A stretch of DNA of 30,505 nt from Chloroflexota bacterium (GTDB lineage Bacteria; Chloroflexota; Dehalococcoidia; UBA1151; TMED-70). This document shows, in pieces, positions 1 to 8,098 of this stretch; position 1 is the stretch's first letter; every line of letters starts with the position of its first letter. Both the position numbers and the translations under genes were made by a program. Under the pieces are notes generated by a model. It ran no database searches. It worked only from the letters and a program-made list of their open reading frames with translations, and was not told where the DNA came from. The DNA lies in contig PASM01000003.1 in assembly GCA_002711965.1 (NCBI GenBank), forward strand, positions 14,554 through 45,058. Direction: 5' to 3'.

Positions 1-668
1 TTGTGGTTATTTTTGGAACAGAATTTATATATATCGTTGATAAATTTAACAATCGAATGAACACTGTATTTAAGTTCTATTTTATAAACTATATAATTCT
101 TAATTTAATATCTCTTTACTTGATTTTTTATTTGATCAAATTAATAAGTAAAATAAAAAAAAATATAGCTATTACATTAATAATTTTATTGATAATTCCA
201 TCAATATGGTGGAACGTATCAGCAATAAGATCAAGGTCTATTGATAATATAGGATCATTCAACACAAATGGTTTAGATTTCTTAAATCAATCAGAGAAAG
301 AAGTAATTGATTATATAAATAATAATATTCCTAAAGAATCTATTATTCTTGAAGGAGTTGGAAAGTCTTATACTAGGTCAAATATTATTTCTGCGTCTAC
401 AGGTCGTGCGACTGTATTAGCATGGGTTAACCATCAATTACAATGGAGATCAGATTCTCAAATGATCTTAAAGCTAAATAATCAAATAGAAGAATTTTAT
501 ACCACACCCTCTATAGATAATGAGATGCTTAATCAGTACAACGTCAAATATATATTGTTATCAACATTTGAAAAAAAGAGATATGATCTTAATAATGATT
601 CAAATTTTGATGAATTTAATTTGATTTTTGAAAACAAAGATTTTAAGATTTTTGGCTTATATGACTAA
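1..668 (+). CDS. DUF2298 (Chlor_Arch_YYY-like) membrane protein, C-terminal part
   Basis: The reading frame is open at the left edge, so the N-terminus lies outside the window; about 221 codons are visible. Near the start of the visible part is RMNTVFKFY, a hallmark I associate with the DUF2298 / Chlor_Arch_YYY family of large polytopic membrane proteins. Two hydrophobic helices follow (about visible residues 27-70), then a soluble tail with ASTGRATVLAW and LQWRSDS, also typical of the C-terminal part of this family. The biochemical function is unproven; family members sit beside GT-C glycosyltransferases and are thought to act in surface glycan or glycolipid assembly. The end overlaps the next gene by 8 bp (its ATG at 661), which indicates one operon. 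The apparent start at base 3 is an artefact of truncation. Confidence 0.75.
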   Translation, partial: VVIFGTEFIYIVDKFNNRMNTVFKFYFINYIILNLISLYLIFYLIKLISKIKKNIAITLIILLIIPSIWWNVSAIRSRSIDNIGSFNTNGLDFLNQSEKEVIDYINNNIPKESIILEGVGKSYTRSNIISASTGRATVLAWVNHQLQWRSDSQMILKLNNQIEEFYTTPSIDNEMLNQYNVKYILLSTFEKKRYDLNNDSNFDEFNLIFENKDFKIFGLYD

Positions 669-2664
669 CATTATTAAAAATAATATTTATCTTTTTTCTT
701 ATCTTAATATCCTGATAATTGCTTTTTTGTTTAGATTTATTGATCTAGGAAATAGGGCAGTTCACCATGATGAAAGCTTGCATGGTTATTTTTCATTCGT
801 TACATCTAACGGTGATTACTATTCACACAATCCTTTAACCCATGGTATGTTTCTATTTAACATTCTTTCAGGCGTTTTTTGGATATTAGGTAGTAATGAT
901 TTTTTGCTAAGGCTTCCTTTTGCAATTGCAGGTCTCTTGATAGTGTTATCTCCTGTTTTAATAAGAAAAGAAATAGGTGATAAATCAACTTTATTAATTG
1001 CTTTTCTAATATCTATTTCTCCTTCTTTAGCTTATTTTAGTAGATTTGCTAGAAATGACGTCTTTATGTCAGCAATATTGATAATGCTTTTTATTTTTAT
1101 ACTAAAGTACGTAAATACAAAAAAAGAAATTTGGTTATTTCAAATAGTAGGAATTATTGCACTAGGTTTTACTATAAAAGAAAGTATGTACTTGAATCTT
1201 TTAGGAGTGTTGATATTTTTATCTTTTTATTCATTTAAAGATTTATTAAATGTTGCCTTGGGTAAAATTAACATCATAGAAATAAATCATATTACTAAAT
1301 TATTTCTAATTTTATCTTTAATAACAATTCCATTAGCAGCTCCAATGTTATCTGTCTTTCAGTCTTCATTAGGAGTGATATTATCTACACCTGAAAGTTA
1401 CCCTGGTATACCTGCAGGACTCCCAGTTGGAAATGGTATAGTTGTTGCTGTAATTATTACTTTTTTGTTATTTCTTATTTCAAACATATTTGGATTTATG
1501 ATTGATAAAAAACTTTGGTTCAAATCAATAAGTATATTTTTAATTATTTTTATACTTATGTTCACTACTTTTTTTATAAATCCTTCTGGAATTATTACAG
1601 GTCATTGGCAATCATTAGGTTATTGGTTATCACAACATGATGTTGCTAGAGGAGGGCAGCCATATTATTACTACATAATAATATTATTTACAAACGAATT
1701 TTTGATTTTTTTTATTGGACTTCCTTTATCTATTTATTACCTTACAAAGGGAGAGTTTTTTGAAAGATTTCTATCCTTTACGGCTATTTTTTCTCTAGTG
1801 GCTTTTTCTTTAGCAGGAGAAAAAATGCCATGGCTAATGATAAATTTAGTTATTCCATTTATATTCCTTGTTTCTTTTTTTATATCTAAATCAATAAGTT
1901 TATTAGATAAATCAAAAGAAATTTTATTACTATATTTTGTATCTGCTTCTGTAATAATATTTCTAACTCTAAAGTTAATATTTACTAATTATTCAGTTGA
2001 AAACAATAACTATTTTTACGATATTATTTTTTTGATTATTTCAATTTTAATTATTTCATTTAGTTTTTTATCAAAAGATATTTTTTCTCTAAAACAGTTT
2101 TCTATTTCATTATCGTTAGTAATTTTTATTTTGCTCAGTTTACTTACGATAAAAACTACATCAAAAGTTATATTTGATTTATCTGATGAACCTTACGATA
2201 TGTTGATATATACTCAATCATCAAACTCAATTCATCAACTAAATAAAGAAATTCAAGATTCATATATAAAAAAAGAAGATCTAATTGTAGGAGTTGATAC
2301 TTTAGATGGATTTGCTTGGCCTTGGATGTGGTATTTGCGTGAGAATAAAAATGTTGTTTGGATAGATAATATAGAAATTTTAGATCATAAATATGATTAT
2401 TTACTTGTTAACTCTAAAAACATGGAAAAAATACCAGAAGAATTTTTGTCAGATTATAATATTAAGAGAACAATTCCCCATAGAAAATGGTTTCCTGAAA
2501 GTATCTATAGAAATATGAGCATAAATGATATTCCGGATATGATAATAAGTAATAAAAAAAGAGTTTCAATCTCAGAATATTATTTAAATAGAGACTTTCA
2601 AACAAAAGTTGGGGACACTAATTTTGTCTTAATAAAATCCAAAAAATTTGAATCCATTGAATAA
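661..2664 (+). CDS. TIGR03663/Agl23-like GT-C family membrane glycosyltransferase
   Basis: This is a protein of about 667 residues with many membrane helices and a short soluble C-terminal tail. After the first helix there is HHDESLHG (about residues 35-42), matching the acidic first-loop motif of the ArnT/PMT-like GT-C superfamily and of the TIGR03663 (flippase activity-associated Agl23) family. Such proteins are expected to move a sugar from a lipid-linked donor at the outer face of the membrane; the substrate is unknown. I choose the ATG at 661, which overlaps the upstream stop by 8 bp. A TTG at 628 would extend the protein by 11 residues but force a 41-bp overlap. The neighbours (DUF2298 protein upstream, flippase-like protein downstream) support a glycan-assembly role. 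Confidence 0.75.
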   Translation: MTNIIKNNIYLFSYLNILIIAFLFRFIDLGNRAVHHDESLHGYFSFVTSNGDYYSHNPLTHGMFLFNILSGVFWILGSNDFLLRLPFAIAGLLIVLSPVLIRKEIGDKSTLLIAFLISISPSLAYFSRFARNDVFMSAILIMLFIFILKYVNTKKEIWLFQIVGIIALGFTIKESMYLNLLGVLIFLSFYSFKDLLNVALGKINIIEINHITKLFLILSLITIPLAAPMLSVFQSSLGVILSTPESYPGIPAGLPVGNGIVVAVIITFLLFLISNIFGFMIDKKLWFKSISIFLIIFILMFTTFFINPSGIITGHWQSLGYWLSQHDVARGGQPYYYYIIILFTNEFLIFFIGLPLSIYYLTKGEFFERFLSFTAIFSLVAFSLAGEKMPWLMINLVIPFIFLVSFFISKSISLLDKSKEILLLYFVSASVIIFLTLKLIFTNYSVENNNYFYDIIFLIISILIISFSFLSKDIFSLKQFSISLSLVIFILLSLLTIKTTSKVIFDLSDEPYDMLIYTQSSNSIHQLNKEIQDSYIKKEDLIVGVDTLDGFAWPWMWYLRENKNVVWIDNIEILDHKYDYLLVNSKNMEKIPEEFLSDYNIKRTIPHRKWFPESIYRNMSINDIPDMIISNKKRVSISEYYLNRDFQTKVGDTNFVLIKSKKFESIE

Positions 2665-3610
2665 ATTTATAAAAACTAACAATTTACTTTCTATACTTTT
2701 TTCATCTTTATTTATATTTGGAATTTATAAAATAGTAAATGATTTTAGTGAAATAACTGAAAATATTTCAAAGATTACTTTTCCAATTTTGTTTATATCT
2801 ACAATAATTTATTTTTTATCTGTGATATTGAGGTATCTAAGATGGAAAGTTATTTATTTAGAACTCTTTGATAATTACAAATTTAATATGATAAATGAAA
2901 CAATAATTGGTTATATGGCTAATAATTTACTTCCTTTTAGAATAGGTGAACTATACAGAGTAAACAGAATTGTAAAATCAGAAAGCAAAACATTTATAAG
3001 AGTTTTATCAACTATTTTTACTGAAAGACTTTTTGACGTAGTTGCTTTAGTATTATTATTGATATTTGCATTACCTTTTATAGATAAATTTGATTTTAAG
3101 CTCTTTCAAATCAAGAATTCAGCAATATTGCTTTTGGGAATATTTTTCTTAGGATTAGTAGCATTATTTTTAATGAAGAAAATAAGTGTTTTTGAAAAAA
3201 TAATCCATAAATTTTTATCACTATTTAACGATTTGTTATCCTTTTTTTATGAATGCAAGTCATATAATAAGTACGTAATTGTAATGCTTCTTTCTATACT
3301 TATTTGGCTAGTTGAAAGCTTAGTATACTTTGTTATTGCAGATTATTTTATTATAGATATTTCAAACAAATATTTATTCACTATAATTTTAATTGTTTGT
3401 TCTATTACTAATTTATCTGGAATAATTCCATCATTACCTGGAAATTTAGGAAATTTTGAATTTTTTGGAACATTAGCTTTCCTTGCGATGGGAATTACAT
3501 CATCTATAGGAGCTACAGTAATAATTATTGTTCATTTAGTTTTATTTATTCCAATTTCTATTCTTGGATTTATAATATTATCAATGCAAAAAATAGCTTT
3601 AAAGAAATAA
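2648..3610 (+). CDS. Flippase-like / LPG-synthase-TM (UPF0104) family membrane protein
   Basis: An integral membrane protein of about 320 residues with roughly eight hydrophobic segments. The family signature is clear: NNLLPFRIGELYR (about 92-104), then TERLFD (about 125-130), and near the C-terminus a proline/glycine-rich loop reading PSLPGNLGNFEFFG. This is the UPF0104 / lysylphosphatidylglycerol-synthetase transmembrane region, often annotated 'flippase-like domain-containing protein'. It probably moves a lipid or lipid-linked sugar across the membrane, as inferred from family and context. The start is uncertain: TTG at 2648 overlaps the upstream gene by 17 bp, and a second in-frame TTG lies at 2657. 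The downstream gene starts 1 bp after the stop. Confidence 0.75.
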   Translation: MNPLNKFIKTNNLLSILFSSLFIFGIYKIVNDFSEITENISKITFPILFISTIIYFLSVILRYLRWKVIYLELFDNYKFNMINETIIGYMANNLLPFRIGELYRVNRIVKSESKTFIRVLSTIFTERLFDVVALVLLLIFALPFIDKFDFKLFQIKNSAILLLGIFFLGLVALFLMKKISVFEKIIHKFLSLFNDLLSFFYECKSYNKYVIVMLLSILIWLVESLVYFVIADYFIIDISNKYLFTIILIVCSITNLSGIIPSLPGNLGNFEFFGTLAFLAMGITSSIGATVIIIVHLVLFIPISILGFIILSMQKIALKK

Positions 3611-3611
3611 T

Positions 3612-4922
3612 ATGAGAATATGTATAATTGGAGGAGGAATAACTGGTCTATCTGCCGGTTATAAATTATCTAAATTAGGACACAAAATTTCTATTTTTGA
3701 ATCTGGATCATTTTTAGGTGGACAAGCATCTACCATAAAGATTGAAGACTTTGAAATTGAAAAAGCATATCATCACTTATTTGCGACAGACAAGTCTATA
3801 CTCGATTTATATAAAGAATTAGGAATAAAGAACGAACTTAATTGGTATAAATCTACAGTAGCTACATATTCAGAAGGTAAAATTTGGAGAACAACATCAC
3901 CATTTGATTTGTTAAGATTGTCCTTAATTCCTTTTACAGAAAGAATAAAGCTTTTTCTAATATCTATAAGATTAAAGTTATTAAGAAATTGGAAAAAAAT
4001 TGAAAATGAAACAGCTTTTGAATGGCTTGCTAAAAAAGTGAATAATAAAACTTTTGAAATAATTTTTAAGCCACTTTTGAAAGGTAAATTTGGAAAATAT
4101 TACAATAAAATACCTATGCCTTGGTTCTGGTCAAAAATTCAAACAAGAGTCTCTTCACGGAACTATAAATTACAGGAAGTTCTATGTTATCCTAAAAACT
4201 CTTTTTCACACTTAATTCAAACACTTGAAAATGAGATAAAGAATAATGGAGGTGATTTTTTTTTAAATACAAAAGTTACTGAAATTATAGAAAAATCAAA
4301 TCAAATTGAATCAATAAATTTTGAAGACATTGATTCAAACATTTCTAACATAGAATTTGATATTGTGATATCAACTGTTCCATATAGTGTCCTTGGTAAA
4401 TTAGTTGATCTTGACAGCTCTTTAAAAAAGGACATGAAAGAAGTTGATTACATGTCAGCTATAGTAATGATTTTAGTGCTTGAAAAGAAAGTTTCTGATT
4501 ATTATTGGCTTTCTATAGCTGATAATAATTTTCCATTTTTAGGTTTAATTGAACACACTAATCTTGTTCCTAAAGAATTATATTCAAACCGTAATATTTT
4601 ATATATAACTAATTACGTTGAAAAAGATAACCCTTTACTTGAATTGAATTATGAAGAATTACTAGATTTATATTTACCATTTATGAAAAAAATAAACAAT
4701 GAATTTACTAAAAATTGGATCAAGGAATTTCGATTCAGCAAAATACATTATGCACAACCAATATTTCCAATAAACTATTCATCAAAAATAATTCCATTAA
4801 GATTACCTATAAAAGGATTATATAGTGGCAATACAGCTCAAATATATCCTGAAGACAGAGGAACAAATTATTCGGTTGATATAGCAGATAAAATCATAAA
4901 ATTGATTGAAAAAGATTATTAG
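3612..4922 (+). CDS. FAD-dependent amine-oxidase-like oxidoreductase
   Basis: A 436-residue flavoprotein. The N-terminal dinucleotide-binding fold has GGGITGLSAG at residues 7-16 and an acidic residue at the end of the second strand (FESGSFLGGQ), the usual FAD-binding arrangement of the protoporphyrinogen-oxidase / phytoene-desaturase / amine-oxidase superfamily. A C-terminal motif around YSGNTAQIYPEDRG is consistent with the second FAD contact. Members of this subgroup recur in surface-polysaccharide clusters and are often misnamed protoporphyrinogen oxidase. The substrate is unknown; an oxidised sugar or isoprenoid lipid is plausible from context. It is the last gene of the cluster, followed by 132 bp without a gene. 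Confidence 0.7.
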   Translation: MRICIIGGGITGLSAGYKLSKLGHKISIFESGSFLGGQASTIKIEDFEIEKAYHHLFATDKSILDLYKELGIKNELNWYKSTVATYSEGKIWRTTSPFDLLRLSLIPFTERIKLFLISIRLKLLRNWKKIENETAFEWLAKKVNNKTFEIIFKPLLKGKFGKYYNKIPMPWFWSKIQTRVSSRNYKLQEVLCYPKNSFSHLIQTLENEIKNNGGDFFLNTKVTEIIEKSNQIESINFEDIDSNISNIEFDIVISTVPYSVLGKLVDLDSSLKKDMKEVDYMSAIVMILVLEKKVSDYYWLSIADNNFPFLGLIEHTNLVPKELYSNRNILYITNYVEKDNPLLELNYEELLDLYLPFMKKINNEFTKNWIKEFRFSKIHYAQPIFPINYSSKIIPLRLPIKGLYSGNTAQIYPEDRGTNYSVDIADKIIKLIEKDY

Positions 4923-4984
4923 ATTTTCAATTCAATTAGTCAAATTTATAAATAATACACATAAAAAATTCAATATATTGTCTG

Positions 4985-5012
4985 TTAACGTTGGATATGT
5001 CTTTTTTATAGT
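4985..5012 (+). promoter_or_regulatory. Possible sigma70-like promoter for the SDR gene
   Basis: TTAACG at 4985-4990 and TATAGT at 5007-5012 are separated by 16 bp. They lie about 42 bp before the ATG of the dehydrogenase, which has a strong Shine-Dalgarno (AAGGGGG, about 5043-5049). The -35 match is only 4 of 6 in AT-rich DNA, so this is tentative. Confidence 0.3.
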
Positions 5013-5054
5013 GAATAATAGATTTATAGTTTTCTAACTAATTAAGGGGGAATA

Positions 5055-5831
5055 ATGGAATCATTAAAAGACAAATCAGTTATTTTAACAGGTGCTGGGT
5101 CAGGCATAGGTAGAATAACAGCAAAAATGCTAGGTGAATTAGGTGCAAATGTCTTCATTGTTGGAAGAAGAGAAAATTTACTTAAAGAATCTGTAAAAGA
5201 AATCATAGAAGCAGGTGGAAATGCTGCATATATTTCAGCAGACTTAGAAGACGGAGATGCTGCAGCAAATGTTGCAAACGAAGCGATTAAAGAATTTGGG
5301 AACATTCAGTATTTAGTAAACAATGCAGGTCATAGTAGTAAAGTAAGAGCAATAAGATACGTAGAAAAAGAAGACTGGCAATCTGTTTTTAATGTTAATG
5401 TTGAAGGCGTTTATAGACTGTCACAAGCAATTATCCCAAATATGATAAAAAATGGTGAAGGAACAATTGTTACTATTTCATCTATGGCAGCAGTAACTCC
5501 TGGCTTGATGGGTGGAGTGCCTTATTCATCTGCCAAATCTGCAGTAGCTGCAATGATGACGGCAATGAGGCAGGAATTAAGAGAACACAATATAAGAACT
5601 TGCACCATTTATCCTGCAGAGGTGGATACGCCAATTCTTGATAATAGGCCACTTCCTCCAGATGCTAAAGCAAGATCAACCATGATGATGCCTGAAGATA
5701 TAGCAGATGCTATATTATTATGTATGAGAATGCCTCAAAGAACTATTGTGCAAGACTTAATTATTAGTCCAACAATACAGAGAGATGTAAGTGAAGATAT
5801 GAAGATTGCAAAATCATTAGGTAAGAAATAA
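5055..5831 (+). CDS. Short-chain dehydrogenase/reductase (classical SDR)
   Basis: A 258-residue classical SDR. The cofactor motif TGAGSGIG lies at residues 12-19, NNAG at 89-92, the catalytic Ser at about 142-143 (ISSM) and Tyr157-x3-Lys161 (YSSAK). An arginine pair after the second strand (GRRE) favours NADP(H) over NAD(H), which is an inference. The ATG is preceded by a strong AAGGGGG ribosome site. The gene is monocistronic by appearance, with 132 bp before it and 77 bp after it. The substrate cannot be read from sequence; overall similarity suggests a generic ketone/alcohol or 3-oxoacyl type enzyme. Confidence 0.85.
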   Translation: MESLKDKSVILTGAGSGIGRITAKMLGELGANVFIVGRRENLLKESVKEIIEAGGNAAYISADLEDGDAAANVANEAIKEFGNIQYLVNNAGHSSKVRAIRYVEKEDWQSVFNVNVEGVYRLSQAIIPNMIKNGEGTIVTISSMAAVTPGLMGGVPYSSAKSAVAAMMTAMRQELREHNIRTCTIYPAEVDTPILDNRPLPPDAKARSTMMMPEDIADAILLCMRMPQRTIVQDLIISPTIQRDVSEDMKIAKSLGKK

Positions 5832-5855
5832 TACTTATTTTGTAACAATAATATC

Positions 5856-5884
5856 TTGTTAGCTAAAAATTGAATTGATAAAAT
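5856..5884 (+). promoter_or_regulatory. Sigma70-like promoter of the nuoEFG-trx operon
   Basis: TTGTTA (5856-5861) and TAAAAT (5879-5884) are separated by exactly 17 bp. Predicted initiation near 5891 leaves a short leader before a clear AGGAGAG Shine-Dalgarno (about 5899-5905) and the TTG start at 5909. The -10 matches consensus at 5 of 6 positions and the -35 at 4 of 6. Confidence 0.5.
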
Positions 5885-5908
5885 TAATATATAAACTCAG
5901 GAGAGAAT

Positions 5909-6388
5909 TTGTCAGAAAATCAAAGTTCTGAAAAATTAAGAAATATTATTAAAGATTCTATTTCTAATCAAAAAAGAAAAACAGTTACAGTATTATCTTC
6001 ACTTTTAGCAGTGCAAGACACTCTTCACTATATTCCTGATGAAGCCATAGAAGAAATATCAATCCATTGTAGTGTAACTATAAACGATGTATGGAGCGTA
6101 GCCTCATTTTATACAAATTTCAGATTTACACCACCAGGAGACAAAACACTTGATGTTTGTTGGGGGCCAAGTTGTCATATTAATGGAGCTCAAAAACTAA
6201 TAAATCAAGCTCATGATGAATTAGACATAAAAGGTGAAGGAGAATCTGAAGATAAAAAAGTTACTCTAAGATATTCTACTTGCTTAGGTGCATGTGCACA
6301 AAGTCCAGTTTTTGCAATCGATCATAAAATGTATGGAAAATTGGATGAAACAAAAGTTACAAAAATAATTGATAAATTGAAAAATTAA
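5909..6388 (+). CDS. nuoE: NADH dehydrogenase subunit E-like 2Fe-2S protein
   Basis: A 159-residue thioredoxin-like [2Fe-2S] protein of the NuoE/HoxE/FdhG family. The four ligands are Cys84 and Cys89 (CWGPSC) plus Cys125 and Cys129 (CLGAC), with the family's usual spacing. An N-terminal helical segment precedes the thioredoxin-like fold. It pairs with NuoF to form the NADH-oxidising diaphorase unit that passes electrons to NuoG. The TTG start at 5909 is fixed by the AGGAGAG site just upstream. nuoF begins 3 bp after its stop. The same fold occurs in NAD-linked formate dehydrogenases and hydrogenases, so complex I membership comes from context. Confidence 0.85.
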   Translation: MSENQSSEKLRNIIKDSISNQKRKTVTVLSSLLAVQDTLHYIPDEAIEEISIHCSVTINDVWSVASFYTNFRFTPPGDKTLDVCWGPSCHINGAQKLINQAHDELDIKGEGESEDKKVTLRYSTCLGACAQSPVFAIDHKMYGKLDETKVTKIIDKLKN

Positions 6389-6391
6389 TAT

Positions 6392-8095
6392 ATGACAGAA
6401 CAATATAAAAATTTAGAAAAATTAGCAAATGAATACATTGATAGTATTTACAAAAATAAAGTTGTAATAAAGGTACAAACTGGTACATCAGGACAAGCTG
6501 TTGGAGCTGATGAGATTTTTTCATTACTTAGTTCAAAAAAATCTGACAAAATAAATGTAATTGAAGTTGGATCTATGGGATTGATGTATCTTGAGCCTTT
6601 AATTGTTGTGATTCTGCCCAATAATGATCAGATTTTTTATGCAAATGTTGATGAAAAAATAAGCGAGAAAATATTTAATCATTACTCATCTTCTAACGAA
6701 ATACTTAAAGAAAACTCGTTTGCTTATGAATCTTCTCGCAATCTAGACGCATCTATACCAAAATTAAATGAACTTCCTCAGTTTGCAAAGCAATTGAGAA
6801 TCGCTACTAGAAACTTTGGTGAAGTAACACCTGGAGATATTTTGCAATATATTTCTACAGGTGGATATGCAGCATTAAATAAAGCACTTTTTGAAATGTC
6901 TCCTGAAGATGTTGTTGAAGAAGTAAAAAATTCTGGTCTTAGAGGAAGAGGAGGGGCCGCATTCCCGACTGGAGTAAAATGGAGCTTTCTAGCACCAAAT
7001 AAAGCTCCCGTTAAGTATGTTTTATGTAATTGTGAAGAGGGAGATCCTGGAGCATATAATGATAAAGGAATAATGGAAACTGATCCTCACACACTTGTCG
7101 AAGGTCTAATATTAAATGGATATGCAACAAACTCTAACAAATCTTATGTATTTATCCGACAAGGTCACGATATTCCAATTAATGCAATTGAAAGAGCCAT
7201 TGCTGAAGCTTATGAAAAAGGACTTTTAGGAAAAAATATTTTAGGTTCGGATTTCTCATTTGATATGGAAGTTTCTCTTACAGGAGACTCTTATGTTGCG
7301 GGAGAAGAAACAGCCTTAATGGAAGCAATAGAAGGTAAAAGATCTACTCCTCGTTTCAAACCACCTTTTCCTGCTGCATCTGGATTATGGAAAAAGCCTA
7401 CAAATATAAATAATGTGAAAACTATTTCTTATGTTCCACAAATTATTAAAAATGGATCAGATTGGTTTAAGTCTACAGGAACTGAAAAATCTAGTGGCAC
7501 TGCAATTGTTTGTTTGTCAGGGCATATAAATAGGCCCGGAATGTATGAAATACCAATGGGTATGACAATTGATGAAGTATTAGAAGAGGTTGGGGGAGGA
7601 TCAAACTCAAATAAACCAATAAAGATGCTTCAAACTGGTGGCCCCTTGGGTGGAGTTCTTGGAAAAGAAGCTTTTTCAACAAAGATCGATTTTGATGAAA
7701 TGGCTCAATCTGGAGCAATACTAGGGTCAGGAGGAATTATTGTTTGTGACGATTCAGTATCTGTAGTTGATTTAATTAGAAACTTAGTTGCATTTAACCA
7801 ATTTGAATCATGTGGAAAATGTTTCCCATGTAGATTAGGAAATACTCATATGTATGATGTACTTCAGAGATTAGCTGACTCAAAAAGTAATACAAATGAC
7901 TTACAATTGCTTGAACGAATAGGAAACAGTATGAAAATTGGATCCCTATGTGGACATGGACAATTAGGATACAATCCTATATCCTCGTCTTTGAAATACT
8001 TTGAATCTGAAATTATTGATTCACTAAATAATAAAGTAGAACCATTAGAAAAAATGCTTACACCAACTAGAACAAGACCAAATTCTACGGAGTAA
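6392..8095 (+). CDS. nuoF: NADH dehydrogenase subunit F-like FMN/4Fe-4S protein
   Basis: A 567-residue flavoprotein that oxidises NADH through FMN and a [4Fe-4S] cluster. The NADH/FMN motifs GRGGAAFPTGVKW (185-197) and CEEGDPGAYNDK (214-225) are intact. Cluster N3 ligands are Cys474, Cys477 and Cys480 (CGKCFPC) with Cys520 (LCGHG). About 140 extra residues precede the core, as in HndC/HydB/FdhB-type proteins. That region resembles their thioredoxin-like ferredoxin domain, but where such proteins carry cysteines this one reads VQTGTSGQAVGAD (28-40), so the extra [2Fe-2S] cluster is almost certainly absent. There is no C-terminal ferredoxin domain. It lies 3 bp from each neighbour, so co-translation is likely. 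Confidence 0.88.
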   Translation: MTEQYKNLEKLANEYIDSIYKNKVVIKVQTGTSGQAVGADEIFSLLSSKKSDKINVIEVGSMGLMYLEPLIVVILPNNDQIFYANVDEKISEKIFNHYSSSNEILKENSFAYESSRNLDASIPKLNELPQFAKQLRIATRNFGEVTPGDILQYISTGGYAALNKALFEMSPEDVVEEVKNSGLRGRGGAAFPTGVKWSFLAPNKAPVKYVLCNCEEGDPGAYNDKGIMETDPHTLVEGLILNGYATNSNKSYVFIRQGHDIPINAIERAIAEAYEKGLLGKNILGSDFSFDMEVSLTGDSYVAGEETALMEAIEGKRSTPRFKPPFPAASGLWKKPTNINNVKTISYVPQIIKNGSDWFKSTGTEKSSGTAIVCLSGHINRPGMYEIPMGMTIDEVLEEVGGGSNSNKPIKMLQTGGPLGGVLGKEAFSTKIDFDEMAQSGAILGSGGIIVCDDSVSVVDLIRNLVAFNQFESCGKCFPCRLGNTHMYDVLQRLADSKSNTNDLQLLERIGNSMKIGSLCGHGQLGYNPISSSLKYFESEIIDSLNNKVEPLEKMLTPTRTRPNSTE

Positions 8096-8098
8096 AAA

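Noticed and set aside
628..660. TTG start of the Agl23-like gene at 628
   Set aside because: It would create a 41-bp overlap with no ribosome site; the ATG at 661 gives a normal 8-bp overlap and keeps all family motifs.
4923..5054. Hidden RNA gene or small ORF in the 132-bp spacer
   Set aside because: It is AT-rich with stop codons in all frames and no tRNA-like fold; only a weak promoter candidate was retained.
5042..5305. Open frame antisense to the SDR gene (87 codons)
   Set aside because: It lies wholly within the SDR region, has no ribosome site, and has the serine/proline-rich look of an antisense shadow. The same applies to antisense frames at 7491-7718, 9262-9603, 12585-12986, 13284-13634, 15326-15721, 15740-16030, 16437-16706, 20502-20726, 22436-22648, 23604-23801, 24932-25114, 26359-26559 and 27386-27604.
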